Shown here one piece after another: positions 1 through 9,343 of a DNA stretch of 64,000 nt. Position numbers and translations under genes: made by a program. Position 1 is the stretch's first letter. Each line of letters opens with the position of its first letter. Source of the stretch: Psococerastis gibbosa (lineage: Eukaryota > Arthropoda > Insecta > Psocodea > Psocidae). Under the pieces are notes generated by a model. That model worked only from the letters and a program-made list of their open reading frames with translations. It was not told the origin of the DNA and made no database searches. Location of the stretch: contig OZ020485.1 of the NCBI GenBank assembly GCA_963971405.1, positions 50,651,469-50,715,468 of the forward strand, given 5' to 3'.

Positions 1-245
1 TATAAGTCTGGTGTATAAGCCAAGCTTTGGGTGTTTACCTATTTATTTTTAGAAATTTATCGTTGTTTATTTATTATTATTTAAAAAACATGCTACCAAT
101 TAGGGAAGTGTTTCATAAGAAAATACTAAAACGTGTATTCGTTTTTTTTTTTTTCAATCTTTTTCTTATCTTACAATACTTACCATATAGGAAATATGGG
201 ATACAACATGGCGGATGACAATACCCGGGTATATAGTGCCTTAAT
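1..245 (+). repeat. Repeat C terminal arm, cut by the window edge
   Basis: This stretch is the inverse complement of 13213-13439 and is partly repeated again at 12150-12241. It begins with the same end (TAAGTCTGGTGTATAAGCC) and runs to the shared GTGCCTTAA. It is a mobile-element end; no coding capacity is seen. It lies in the left part of the TYSND1 locus, so the exons that should follow exon 6 must lie further left. Confidence 0.75.
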
Positions 246-509
246 ATCTGTTAGAGCCTAGCAGAGGGCAATCTTTCAGCCTATTTTCTAATAAGATTGC
301 CAATGGATCTCCTAAATCTGGGCGGAAAACAGTGTTGGGAATATATTTTGCAAAATTCCAAAGATCGGGACGCAGTTGTTAGGGGGTGATAAATGCCGTT
401 TTTAATATGTTTATATAAGTACCTATAATGTCCGGCTATTGTATATTATGATTACGCTATTGCCATGTGAATATCCTTTAAGATGTTCCGGGGTGTGCCT
501 GTTGCTTAC

Positions 510-605
510 CTTTCTCGAGAGGTTCAACGTCCATTAGTTGAGTGAATGAGTGCCGGACCTTCAACGCAATATCGCATGCCGGGAGCCTTGCAGTATAGGC
601 CTCAT
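510..605 (-). pseudogene. Partial tandem copy of TYSND1 exon 6 (exon 6')
   Basis: On the minus strand this 96-nt segment repeats the 3' part of exon 6: it keeps CDIALKVRHSF where exon 6 has YDIAVLKVRHPH, ends in EPLEKG like exon 6, and is followed by the same kind of donor (GTAAGC). It has no internal stop. Relative to exon 6 it lacks the first 13 residues and about 8 residues in the middle. Read from the AG at 606-607 it begins and ends in phase 1, so it would be a symmetric cassette, but the gap to exon 6 is only 32 nt, too short for an ordinary intron. Alternatively the AG inside ATGAG (ending at 601) would give phase 0, fitting exon 5. It may be an alternative exon or a decaying duplicate; the sequence alone does not decide. 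Confidence 0.6.
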
Positions 606-637
606 CTAAGTGTACAAGTGCGAGGTGTGTGTCTTAC

Positions 638-803
638 CTTTTTCGAGAGGTTCAGTATCTAGCTCCATTTGTTCTAAAAAAGGATGCGGGTGGCGGACCT
701 TCAGTACAGCAATATCGTAGGCCAGGTTGTCATTGGTGCGGAACACAACATCTGCGAAGTAGGCCTCACCTCGGAAGAAGACGTGCACCTTCTCCATTTT
801 CTC
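638..803 (-). CDS. TYSND1: TYSND1-like protease, exon 6 (catalytic Asp)
   Basis: Minus-strand exon bounded by acceptor ATCTCAG and donor GTAAGA. It starts in phase 0 and ends in phase 1, giving 55 codons. The product includes FADVVFRTNDNLAYDIAVLKV, the trypsin-like motif holding the second member of the catalytic triad (Asp of YDIAV). TYSND1 cleaves the presequences of peroxisomal matrix proteins such as thiolases and acyl-CoA oxidase, and processes itself; human TYSND1 has CPYDIAVVSL at this place. The exon that should carry the catalytic Ser (GSSGGP in the human protein) is not in the window, so the gene continues beyond base 1. Introns on this side hold transposon fragments. Identification is by recalled family similarity, with the phase chain as independent support. 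Confidence 0.82.
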
Positions 804-1196
804 CTGAGATGTAACGAACAGGAATGCATTTACTGTCGGACTAGACTAGGCATGGCTTAATGAGCCACGCCACCACTACCAATATACGGTAGCCATTAAA
901 TATTAATAATAATAATAATATAATTGTATTGTTCTTCTACTGATCAATAATTTATTCTGATTCTGAATCTGCTGATAGGGCTACTGTCAGTACATCCCTG
1001 TTCAATTTGATTTCTTATTGTTCTCACAATATAGCCTATTTTTAAATTGCATAATATGAAAAGAATAGAGGATATTAATTCATATTTATGCGTCAATTGG
1101 TTGTACCTCTTTAGCCGAATTCATGATTTGGCGCCTTTTTGTAAAGCGTACTATTATGATCGGTGGGTATTGTACAGTATTGAGGTACAGTCATCA

Positions 1197-1519
1197 ATGG
1201 AGTCTGGCGAATCCGATGCAACGCTGAAATCCATCGGCTCTACAATGCCCTTGGCGTCATTGACGATCTTAGAGCAAAAAGGCTACAATGGATAGGACAT
1301 GTGCACCGGATGCCGGACCACAGACCCCCAAAGGCCGTGTGGGAAGCAATCCCCCGTGGAAGAAGACCAAGGCGAAGATGGGCGGACCAGTTCCAGGAGA
1401 ACCTCCTTCGAGTTGGCGTCGAGGCAGCAGATTGGACAGCGGCTGCTGAGGATCGGCAAAGATGGAGGGAAATCGTCAGAGCGGCCAAAAGTCCCCCTGG
1501 GCTGATCGCGCCTAATTAA
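1197..1519 (+). mobile_element. Non-LTR retrotransposon (LINE) 3' coding fragment
   Basis: Plus-strand reading gives AEIHRLYNALGVIDDL, then RLQWIGHVHRMPDHR, then a basic GRRPRRRWADQF block and a tail ending in RWREIVRAA with stop at 1517-1519. This is the usual reverse-transcriptase C-terminal tail of insect LINEs. It is a 5'-truncated copy in antisense orientation within intron 5 of the TYSND1-like gene. No endonuclease or RT core is left. Confidence 0.8.
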
Positions 1520-1564
1520 GTAAGCAAGTAAGTAGGGTATTGTAAACCTATATAAGTAACTTAC

Positions 1565-1677
1565 ATGTTTCACAACATGTGAGCAAGTTAGGACAACGCC
1601 CATGCTTGCGTCCACTATAACTCCTGACCCCCATGAGCATCCACACCGGACCAGCACCACAGTATCGTCCACAACAC
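1565..1677 (-). CDS. TYSND1: TYSND1-like protease, exon 5 (catalytic His)
   Basis: Minus-strand exon with acceptor TTGTGTTTAG and donor GTAAGT; it needs two nucleotides to finish the codon opened in exon 4 and ends in phase 0. The reading TVVLVRCGCSWGSGVIVD then VVLTCSHVVKH matches the start of the C-terminal trypsin-like domain of TYSND1 (human: VLVECGTVWGSGVAVAPRLVVTCRHVSP). The His of TCSHV is the expected catalytic base. Beyond the donor the frame runs on through intron sequence and antisense LINE, so a longer open frame seen here (to 1283) is a read-through and not the protein. Confidence 0.85.
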
Positions 1678-1757
1678 CTAAACACAAACAAGATTTTTAA
1701 ATGAGATAGATCTACAGGATGTAAAACACGAATTACAATAAAATTAAAAACACATTT

Positions 1758-1804
1758 TATAGCCCTAACTCCGCTAGGTTGGCTTAGTAATAGAACAAAA
1801 AAAG
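1758..1804 (+). repeat. SINE-1 tail fragment
   Basis: Holds the SINE-1 3' block (CTAGGTTGGCTTAGTAATAG followed by an A-rich run) without the tRNA-like head. The same block ends the full copy at 38119-38285. Confidence 0.6.
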
Positions 1805-2528
1805 TCATTATATTATTTTTCATTTCAAAGATGACGACATAGATATCTACATCTATTGACATATATATCTACTTATCATCGTAATTGGATTTTTAGCGAA
1901 GAGGTTGATTCTTTAAACAAGGAGCATTGGAAGTACAAAAGAAAAATTTGTGGAAACATTCTAAACCCAGTAGAAACTTTAAAATTGATTTATGTGGTTT
2001 CGGGTGATTATTTTTTAATTTCTTTCATGACTATTTTCACAGTGCTATTGAGTGTAAAAGCGAATACGAGGAGGTTCAAAAGTTCAGCAAGTCAAACTTA
2101 TAAATTATTGGAATAGGTACAAGTGCAAGCATTTAGTTGCATAGTTTGATAAATGAAGGATTCATTTATTTAACATTAAAATGTAAAGGTTTTAATCTTG
2201 GACGATGGAATCATAAATAATTTGTAAATCTAAGGCAGACAAAATTAAAAAAAAAAACAATTAGCCGAGGATTAATTTATTAATTTGAATTTCCCGGGAA
2301 TTTGTAATCTTGTTTAAAACAGCAAGTATATACCTAAAGAAATAAAGGAAAGAATAAAGAGATAATAATAAGAAGAAAAAAAATTATCGTATCACTTTTT
2401 TTCATTAATTCTACGACGAAATAGGAGTTGGCTTTGTTGAATATTTCAATTATAAAAAAAGTAATATTTACAATTAATAACTGTTATTGGACTATTATCC
2501 TATAATTTGGGTGTAGATTAACAATCAA

Positions 2529-2564
<36 letters not shown>

Positions 2565-2938
2565 ATTTGTGGCTGGAAAGAATGCTCCACCCAAGCCAAC
2601 CAATCAACAAAACCAAATCACAAGTTAATCATAGGAACTGTAGTTGGGAGTTGACAACCCAATCACAGCAGATAATTCTTTATGCAAGTTGTCCATTGAA
2701 TCAATGCGCATTAATTAATAGCTGCTCCATTGTCTATGAATAGCTAATAAGTTAAATGACACCTTGGATTTATTTACGATAATTTGATCCTATTGATGGT
2801 GTTAAGTTACTCTGTAAACGGCATAGTAAATAATAGGTCTGCAGAAGTTCATACAAAAGGCAAATTTTACAAGGTGGACGGTGTTGGGCCCATTTCATGA
2901 ATTTCACGGATTGTCACCAGCAACAAAAATTCAAACTC
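1805..2938. other. AT-rich intron sequence
   Basis: Part of intron 4 of the TYSND1-like gene. It holds short A runs and an uninterrupted A tract of about 27 nt at 2537-2563, possibly the tail of a worn retroelement. No exon, RNA gene or intact element is seen. Confidence 0.6.
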
Positions 2939-3645
2939 TTAGGGGCAGCATATTCTCAAACCTCAATGGTGCAGACTACTGACGTATTAGATAAGTCACC
3001 GGTTACATAGCGATGCTTTAATTATGGATAATTAAGTAGATAGTGAGTGATGTCATCCTCCAGTTTGAAATATATGGCTATGGCGCCCATTCCATTGACC
3101 GGCTAGGGCTATTTCCAAAACGGTGACGTGGTAGCAGACACTCAAGACTTAGGTAGCGTCTCCACCGACCTCGCATTGCAGATTGCAAGTGACATTGACG
3201 GAAATGTTTGTTTTTCTTTTTATAGAAATCTATTAAAATGTTTGTATCCCATGAAGCCATTTTTTAATTTTAGTTTGTTTGTTTGTGATTTTATTGTATG
3301 ATCATTGATCAATTTTAACTATGGCATAGAGGAAAATAAACATTTCCGTCAATTCTGCAATGCGAGGTCGGTGGAAATGCCACCTAAGTCTTGAGTGTCT
3401 GCTACCACGTCACCGTTTTGGAAATAGCCCTAGCCGGTCAATGGAATGGGCACCTTAAGAAAAACTCCCGCCAAAAATTTAAATTTCAACATGGGGCAAT
3501 GCTCTCAAACCTCAATGGTGCAGACAGGTCTATTAGTTTTATCAGGGGCGGCCATCTTGTTAGATAAGCCACAGGTTACATAGTGACTGCTTTAATTATG
3601 CCTAATTAAGTAGGTAGTGAGTGATTTCAGGCCTAGTTTTAAATA
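2939..3645 (+). repeat. Direct repeat pair flanking the Harbinger-like MITE
   Basis: About 140 bp at 2939-3075 recurs at 3496-3645, sharing CTCAAACCTCAATGGTGCAG, GTTAGATAAG, GGTTACATAG and AATTAAGTAG with TAGTGAGTGAT. The MITE at 3082-3454 lies between the two copies. This looks like a segmental duplication inside intron 4, with the MITE inserted before or after. Confidence 0.65.
3082..3454. mobile_element. Harbinger-like MITE, copy 1
   Basis: 373-bp element with long terminal inverted repeats of roughly 130 bp, starting GGCGCCCATTCCATTGACCG at the left and its complement at the right, around a short AT-rich centre. A second copy is at 9541-9924. There is no coding capacity. The terminal GG and the 3-bp TTA duplication of the second copy suggest PIF/Harbinger; here the left flank is TAT and the right is TTA. 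Confidence 0.8.
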
Positions 3646-3971
3646 GATGTTGCACCCGTATGCTGCCTGCTGTGCGGGTATCATTACAAATGGCAGTTGA
3701 ACGACTTTATAATCCCGTCTCAGTCCTATTTATCTCACTGTTCATTGTATTGTATTACTTTACTTTACTACTTTACTATTTCCAGAATTGTTATATATTT
3801 TGTCGTATAGCAAATGTTCCAGCCAGCCAATCCCAGTAGCCTAGTAGGCTTTAATATATATAATTCGGCATAATATATGCCTACTTTTATAGGATTTTTC
3901 ATATACGGTACGTTACGTCTATAGATAAGATACTCAGGTGTACACTGTATATTCAATATAAGGTATCATAC

Positions 3972-4165
3972 CTGGACTGCCGCTCAGTGCGTTCTCTATG
4001 TTGAGCGAGGGGGTGTGATGCGTTTGTAGCAGGGGCGTCCGGACCAGCCGTCGTATGACAGGGTCCAATGCTACGCCTATGCTCAGCCCCACCCACTCCC
4101 CCCTCCACCAGGTCAGCGAGAAGCTTACCAACCCCACCAGTTTGCCCTTCTCCGCACTACTCAAT
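3972..4165 (-). CDS. TYSND1: TYSND1-like protease, exon 4
   Basis: Minus-strand exon between acceptor TCGTATAG and donor GTATGA. One nucleotide completes the split Arg codon from exon 3 and the exon ends in phase 1. The reading KGKLVGLVSFSLTWWRGEWV then GLSIGVALDPVIRRL corresponds to the human segment ALVALVVAPLCWKAGEWVGF. This is the end of the N-terminal protease-like domain and the linker to the C-terminal domain (residues NIENALSGSP). The open frame continues upstream of the acceptor to 4284, but that part is intron. Confidence 0.82.
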
Positions 4166-4622
4166 CTATACGACACAATAAAACAATAGTGTTTAATATG
4201 TATAGAAGCAGCTATCCAATGAAAATCTGAGTAGGCCCCCTCCCGCGGGACACCAACGCCACTCACTTTTTGTACTAATTCCACCGCAAAAAAAATATTG
4301 TAGAGCTAGAAACAAGATTTTAAGCATTAGAAAAAAATATTTTTTGTTTGGTAAGGCGTACTAACCAATTCCAACGATTGTGGCCAATACATGATGTATC
4401 AAAAATCAAAATGTCGAAAAATATACCTGCCTATCTTCTAATGGCTTACGTTTCATTATTTAAAAAAAATTAAAGTGCCGAATAGAAAAATAAAGTTGTG
4501 AACTTTTTTTCAACTGGAAACGACGGCTCCCGTTAGCAAAGTTAATCACAGGAGCGTCTAATGGTAGCACTACCAGTATATAACAGTTTGCTGATGGAAA
4601 GCTAGGGAATAAGCCAACTTAC

Positions 4623-4842
4623 CTTAAGTCGCTGACACCAAAAATGGGCCCCCCTTCACAGCCAGAAACGGTACGGGCGTCAGTAAGCAATAGACATCGC
4701 TCAATACCCAGTACATTGCTGATTATTCCCCTGCTGAGCGAGTTGAAGAACAGGTCCAGCCCAAAAGGAGTTGATTCTACCACGATCTCTTGGCCTCTAT
4801 GGGGCTGGCTGCAGCTCTGTAGAACTCTTCCGATGCCATATT
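4623..4842 (-). CDS. TYSND1: TYSND1-like protease, exon 3
   Basis: Minus-strand exon between acceptor TTTCAACAG and donor GTAAGT, 220 nt, joining exon 2 in phase 1 and leaving phase 2. It encodes IVVESTPFGLDLFFNSLSRG, IISNVLG and LLLTDARTVSGCEGGPIFG. These are the most diagnostic TYSND1 segments: human has VCGSPFGAFCPDIFLNTLSC, GVLSNVAG and LLLTDARCLPGTEGGGVF. In this N-terminal domain the serine of a normal GDSGGP loop is replaced (GCEGGP), as in the family, so the domain is expected to be inactive. No start codon lies in the exon, so a scan for ATG-initiated frames misses it. Confidence 0.9.
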
Positions 4843-5056
4843 CTGTTGAAACAACGATAAAAATAAGTTACGCTGTGCAATCAGCAGCTCAATTCCCGTC
4901 TATGAGCTCCTAGGTCTATACTTTTGCTCACCTCCCCCTGGCTAAAGCTAAAAGCTAAAATACAAATCTAGGTGCAGGACAGAATATGAAAGAGCTTACC
5001 TAAATACCTACTCTACGGCTATTTTATAAAAGGTAGGTATGCCGCCTAGAACTTAC

Positions 5057-5249
5057 CTGAATCAGGTTGATTCCCCCGATTTCCGAGGACAATAAATACG
5101 GCCATCAGGTCCTTGGCCAGGTCGGCGTCCACAGTGACGTCCGGGCTGCGGTTCACGTCGCCCATCGTCCAGTCGTGGAACAAATTCTTGACGGATTTGC
5201 TCACCAGAGGGCATTTCCACGCGCCTTGTACCGCCACTTTCTCACTCGT
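5057..5249 (-). CDS. TYSND1: TYSND1-like protease, exon 2
   Basis: Minus-strand exon between acceptor ATAACACAG and donor GTAAGT, 193 nt, phase 0 to phase 1. The reading (SKSVKNLFHDWTMGDVN, then DADLAKDLMAVFIVLGNRG) fits the poorly conserved middle of the N-terminal domain, where human has FARLFGDEAAEQW and ADQLRALGWFALLGVRL. Similarity here is modest; placement rests mainly on phase, order and the strong neighbours. Confidence 0.72.
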
Positions 5250-6019
5250 CTGTGTTATTAGGGGAAAAAAGAAGTAAGTTAATTAACGCCCAAGAATGCC
5301 ACGAAGATTAGCGACAGGAAAGGTTCGCTTGAATTCAGTTCAATATGTTTTAAATTGGGACAACAATTCTTGCTCATGTCAGCATCTAAAGTAGGTCAAT
5401 GAAGGGAATATCATAAGCCTTATGATAACCTGGCTTTTTCACCTCATATTGCCATCCCCGGTCCCCTTAAATACCCCCTCAAAAATAACCAACATAAGTA
5501 TCTAATATTATATACCTACCTACACATTTATAACAAATATAGTGCATAAAAACCCCACCCTTTGACACCTAACTCGCACCTTCCCCATTTCCCACAGGGT
5601 CGGAGGACTGTGACGAATGGAAGTCAGGTAATGGCCGATGAAAAACAATGTTTTATGCTATCTGACTTGATAATACATCTAATTAACGGCTGAAACGAAG
5701 AGTATTTCTTTTCCGAAGTGAAAGATATAAAAGTGGGGACGAGGATGGGATCAATCATAAGCTCCATGTTTTCCACAATCTAATGGTCAAGCTGAATGGT
5801 GCGTGTATACAAACCATAATCCTTGCAAGGATTGCCCCAGTTGCATTGCATATACTGAACATTTTTACAGTGAACCACCTCAGCCTTGGGGACGCGGAAT
5901 GGGAGCAAATTTCTCGGAAGCAGATGTTTGCAACCCTGCTGACAAACTCCTTGGATCCGTCCCTGCTACAAATGTAACAATATAAGCTTAGGTAACTGTT
6001 GAGCCAACGCAGCGCTTAC

Positions 6020-6271
6020 AAGTTCACTGGCTGGATTTTTCAACATACGGAAGTTGACATTGTTGGCCAGACTCTGATTGGACTCGAGGGTGCACTTCAG
6101 TGCTGAGACGAAGGCTTTGAGCCAGCGGCGCTGTGAGGGGACATGCAGCAGTGGCACCAGAACGGTACCGTTGGTCAGGATGAGGCCGCCATCGAAGAGG
6201 ATCCCGGTACCAGATATAGTGCCTGAAGACGTGGGGTGGCTGAAGCTGAGAACTACCGCTGTAGGCTCCAT
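6020..6271 (-). CDS. TYSND1: TYSND1-like protease, exon 1 or 2 (N-terminal domain start)
   Basis: Minus-strand exon of 84 codons. It opens with ATG right after a good acceptor (TTTCCGTTTCAG) and ends at donor GTAAGC in phase 0. The reading AVVLSFSHPTSSGTISGTGI, LFDGGLILTNGTVLVPLL matches the first beta-barrel strands of TYSND1 (human CSGVILSRSPGLVLCHGGIFVPFL). Because an acceptor immediately precedes this ATG, at least one exon lies upstream; either that exon is only leader, and translation starts here, or coding begins upstream at 7820 (see the small candidate exon). The frame is open past the donor to 5966, but the terminal residues there are intron. Confidence 0.8.
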
Positions 6272-6327
6272 CTGAAACGGAAATAAATAAAGTAAGCAGT
6301 GTAATGCGTAATAAAAAAGGGAATTCT

Positions 6328-6460
6328 GAGCCCAGTGGTGCTATGATGGGACATGCAGAAGCAGCAACAAAACGGCACCAGTAATCAGGAGGAGACCGTC
6401 AGCGTCATCGAAGAGGATCCCGGTGCTGAAAATGGTGCCTAAAGACATGGGGTGGCCGGT
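6328..6460 (-). pseudogene. Degenerate tandem copy of the first TYSND1 protease exon
   Basis: About 210 bp from the real exon, this segment repeats its reading on the minus strand: GTIFSTGILFDD, then a two-residue insertion, LLLITGAVLLLLLHVPS and a stop, against GTISGTGILFDGG and LILTNGTVLVPLLHVPS in the exon. No acceptor is seen at its start and the stop follows LHVPS, so it is a dead duplicate. Shared anchor: GAAGAGGATCCCGGT in both copies. Confidence 0.8.
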
Positions 6461-7172
6461 TTCATTCGGAACGAAAAGGAATGTCAAGTATGGTACTGTG
6501 AGGAGATTCTATACCGGGGGGGGGGGGGGGGGTACATGGACGAACGCACCAACAATCTCTGAGCTGGTTTCCGTCCGTAGAACGAAGAAGAATGTATTTG
6601 CCATTTTGTAATAAAATCTCCCCGGAACAGGCAGAGAATAGAAGGATGAAGAAAAACCTACAGGTTCGTATCTACTTCCGCACTCCGGCGCATCCATTGC
6701 TTATTTTCGAGTCTCTTCCCGGACATTATTGTAAATCAAGAGATGTTGGTCCTGTTTGCACTTTACACGCTAATTCATTTTTTTAACCTACTGTACGATC
6801 ATGCGTCTGAGTTTTTAGTTGAAAACTATTAATTATCACTGAAGCTCTGATGCCTAATTGCGACGTAATTTGCTTCTGGATTATTCTTAAGGAGACCAAC
6901 GCGTACCGTACCACAGGCTCCAGGAAGCGACATGACTATAACGTCAACTTAGAATAATCTCGGGGACAATTTTAGTTTGCCCTGAAGGAAGGTTTATAAG
7001 AAGACCATGTCATAGCCACTAAACACTGTAACTAATTTAATTTAATTTACGGACCGAATGCTGAGGGGGATTCTAGGACCTTATGTTGCGGGCACTGTCG
7101 TGTTTATTGCTTAGGTATCCGAGACATGGTATTGTTATAGTTGACCTTTAGTGCATTGTCAGTCTGCCGAGG
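6461..7172. other. Intergenic/5' intron sequence without genes
   Basis: Contains a G run of about 16 nt near 6517-6532. No convincing exon or complete element is seen. If 7776-7820 is the first exon, this is intron 1 of the TYSND1-like gene. Confidence 0.5.
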
Positions 7173-7540
7173 CAGGCACGTAGTCAGGGACCCAGGGAGG
7201 GGGCTTTGGGGGCTGAAGCCCTTGAAGTACTTGAATGGCGGGAAAGAAAAAAAAGGAGATTATTATTGTAAATGAGTGAAATGAGTTTTTTGTATATACA
7301 ATATTATTATGCAGCTGATTTATTAATAAAAGTAATTTTTACATTCAATATTCTGTGTTTGGAAGAGATCACACTTTTTTATCCTTGCATTGTTCAGTTT
7401 GATGTTTCACCTGTAATTGTATTTTTTTTTTTTTAATTTCCGGGGGGGCACCGTTTTACTGGGGGTGTTCCATAACCCCCCGGCCCCCTGGTAGTTAGCC
7501 ACCCCCCCCCCCCCCAAATAAAATCCTGGCTACGTGCTTG
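7173..7540. mobile_element. hAT-type MITE (GCACGTAGCC family), copy 1
   Basis: 368-bp element with inverted ends CAGGCACGTAGTCAGG and CCTGGCTACGTGCTTG, flanked by a perfect 8-bp duplication TGCCGAGG (7165-7172 and 7541-7548). CA...TG ends plus 8-bp duplication are the hAT signature. Subterminal parts carry G and C runs; there is no coding capacity. A second member is at 20098-20338. Confidence 0.9.
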
Positions 7541-7775
7541 TGCCGAGGGGATTGTCTAATTTGGTCTACTGCAAGGCTTGTTAACACTTGGCATTTCCAA
7601 GAATTTTACACACCTTGTAAAATCCAAAATCCCCGCACGAGGCAAACTGGTTATTAAAAAGCCAGCAATAGGAAGGCTAATAGGGCTTTACATACATTAT
7701 CATTGTTAACATTTCTTTCGAGGTTTTCCACAAGTCCACGTCGACCTTCCAACATGCACGGCTTAAATACCTCAC

Positions 7776-7820
7776 ACGGACAGTAATATAATCCGTAAGG
7801 TGAGTTGAAATGGCCGCCAT
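7776..7820 (-). CDS. Candidate first coding exon of TYSND1-like gene
   Basis: A minus-strand ATG embedded in the YY1-type motif CAAGATGGCGGCC opens 15 codons (MAAISTHLTDYITVR) up to a possible donor GTGAGG. The exon ends in phase 0, which would join in frame to the acceptor before the ATG at 6271. No family similarity can be claimed for so short a peptide, and another donor (GTATTT two nucleotides into the next codon) exists. Treat as a proposal. Confidence 0.35.
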
Positions 7821-7960
7821 CTTGGCTAATTACGGCAATATCGAATTTTTCCTGGCTCTGTTTCTCAGCCACGCCTGCGCAGAACCGGTCTGGCCGGCCG
7901 GGTAGACAGGGGGCCGCCGTGGACAGCCGCGGGCACTTCACCTGGTTAATTGCTATGCCG
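7805..7960 (-). promoter_or_regulatory. CpG-rich candidate promoter of TYSND1-like gene
   Basis: A local island of CpG and GC in an AT-rich window, with GGCCGGCC, CTGCGCAGGCGTGG (NRF1-like on the minus strand) and AAGATGGCGGCC (YY1-type element that typically lies just downstream of transcription starts and can contain the start codon). Position, about 1.5 kb upstream of the first recognised exon and on the right strand, fits a TATA-less housekeeping promoter. Confidence 0.45.
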
Positions 7961-8499
7961 AGCATTGATCATGACATCAAAAAGATTGGCATCGGAGCAC
8001 GTAAGCAGAGACATAGCTTGGTGGCCCCACCACGGAGTCCGTTTCAGTGTAGGTCCTAGGCTGTGGTAGGCCTAAATAGCCTGTATATGTAGGCTATACA
8101 GAACTAATAATAATACTGCATCCCCTATATGTGCCCATATATACAATAGCTCTAAGCTCTGTCTCATTATGGCGCGTATAAAGGACATCATGAGTAGAGG
8201 AAGAAGAACGCAATAATCCACAGTAAAATACTTTAATAGTATTAAGCTTATAAAGGAGCTATCGAAAAATTCGTCCACTGAGTAAGCCAAGAAAACTATA
8301 TATCCTATGATGCTGATGTAGAGCTCGTAGCTTACTATACTGTAGCTTCAATCCGCATGATAGTATATACCCGTTGGTGCTACGTGGAAGGCCTAAATAG
8401 GAAGGGTGCGCTAAGCAAAGAGGTATGGAAGAAAGACTACCCTGTGGTCCTATGATGCTGATGCCAAAAACGAACTGGCACTGAGGACTGGTAGAGGAC

Positions 8500-8990
8500 C
8501 TCGAGACCACTGTTCCATTTGGACAAGGAGGATGTAGAGGAGTAAGAAAAAATCGTAGATAGATGGCGGAGGTTTTAGAGGTAGATGTCCAAAGGTCATT
8601 AAGAGAAGGGGTAGTAGAGGAGTAAGAAGAAGTTGCAGTCACAGTGGAAGTTCTGGAGGTATATAGTAGTTTAAGAATCTCCCATTCCCTACCTGATGTG
8701 CTCCATGCACTCCTGTCGACAGATCTTTCAGGTTGTAACTTGGAGCAGTAGTTTGGTTGGCGGTTGCTCAGAAAATACATTTGACACCGGGCATAATGAC
8801 AAGGAGGGTGCAGCGGAGTAACAAGAAATCCTAGTGCAAGTTCTGGAGGCAGAAATCAAATAACCTCCCCTCACTGATATTCTCCATGCGCTCCTGTCCA
8901 CATAACTTTCAGGTTGTAACCTTGACCAGTGGTTTAACTCCATCAGATAGAGTGAGTGGCAGTTGATCAGGGAATACAATTAAAACAGGT
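8500..8990. repeat. Degenerate tandem repeat, about 190-bp unit
   Basis: Units share GTAGAGGAGTAAGAA-like, AGTTCTGGAGG, CTCCATGC-CTCCTGTC and TTTCAGGTTGTAAC blocks at 8620-8790 and 8805-8990, with a partial unit near 8500-8600. Minus-strand frames of up to 173 codons here are low-complexity Ser/Thr-rich readings of the repeat and not taken as genes. Confidence 0.6.
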
Positions 8991-9035
8991 CCTGGTGACT
9001 CATCCGCTAAAATAACTTCATCAAACCCGGCGTAC

Positions 9036-9130
9036 CTGTTCGCCCCGCCCAGTCGACATCGCGCGATGCATCTCATCTCCTTGAAGGAGTCTGCAGAGGT
9101 CCATTCATAAGATTTGTATGAGAACCGTCG
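9036..9130 (-). CDS. Orphan coding exon, unidentified
   Basis: Minus-strand segment with a good acceptor (pyrimidine-rich stretch ending ATTTTCAG) and a donor GTACGC. The only frame open across it starts in phase 0: RRFSYKSYEWTSADSFKEMR then CIARCRLGGAN, 31 codons and two nucleotides. The composition (aromatic, Cys-rich, balanced charge) and higher GC than the flanks look like real protein. I do not recognise the family. No matching neighbour exon was found; it could belong to a gene extending right, or be a relic. Confidence 0.4.
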
Positions 9131-9343
9131 CTGAAAATGTGTGAGATTGAGTTATGATTAGGGCGTTTGCGGAAGATGTGTTAGATGGATTTGGGCATTA
9201 TTTTTTATTTATGCTGCAACCGGGGTTAGCCCATTACCCCATACTAAAATCGACCATCAAAACATTTATGGCAGCTCAAAATGCACCTACACCTAACCAT
9301 AGTTTTTTTTCTCTATAAATGGTTAAATCGCGTACAAAATATT

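Noticed and set aside
1283-1687. A 134-codon minus-strand frame taken as one protein
   Set aside because: Only the first part (exon 5, to 1565) is protein-like; after the GTAAGT donor it runs through intron and the antisense strand of a LINE fragment.
3934-4284. A 116-codon single-exon protein
   Set aside because: It spans a true exon (3972-4165), but splice sites at both sides show that the outer residues are intron.
8259-8780. A 173-codon minus-strand frame
   Set aside because: It lies over a degenerate tandem repeat, is Ser/Thr-rich and low in complexity, and has no domain or splice context.
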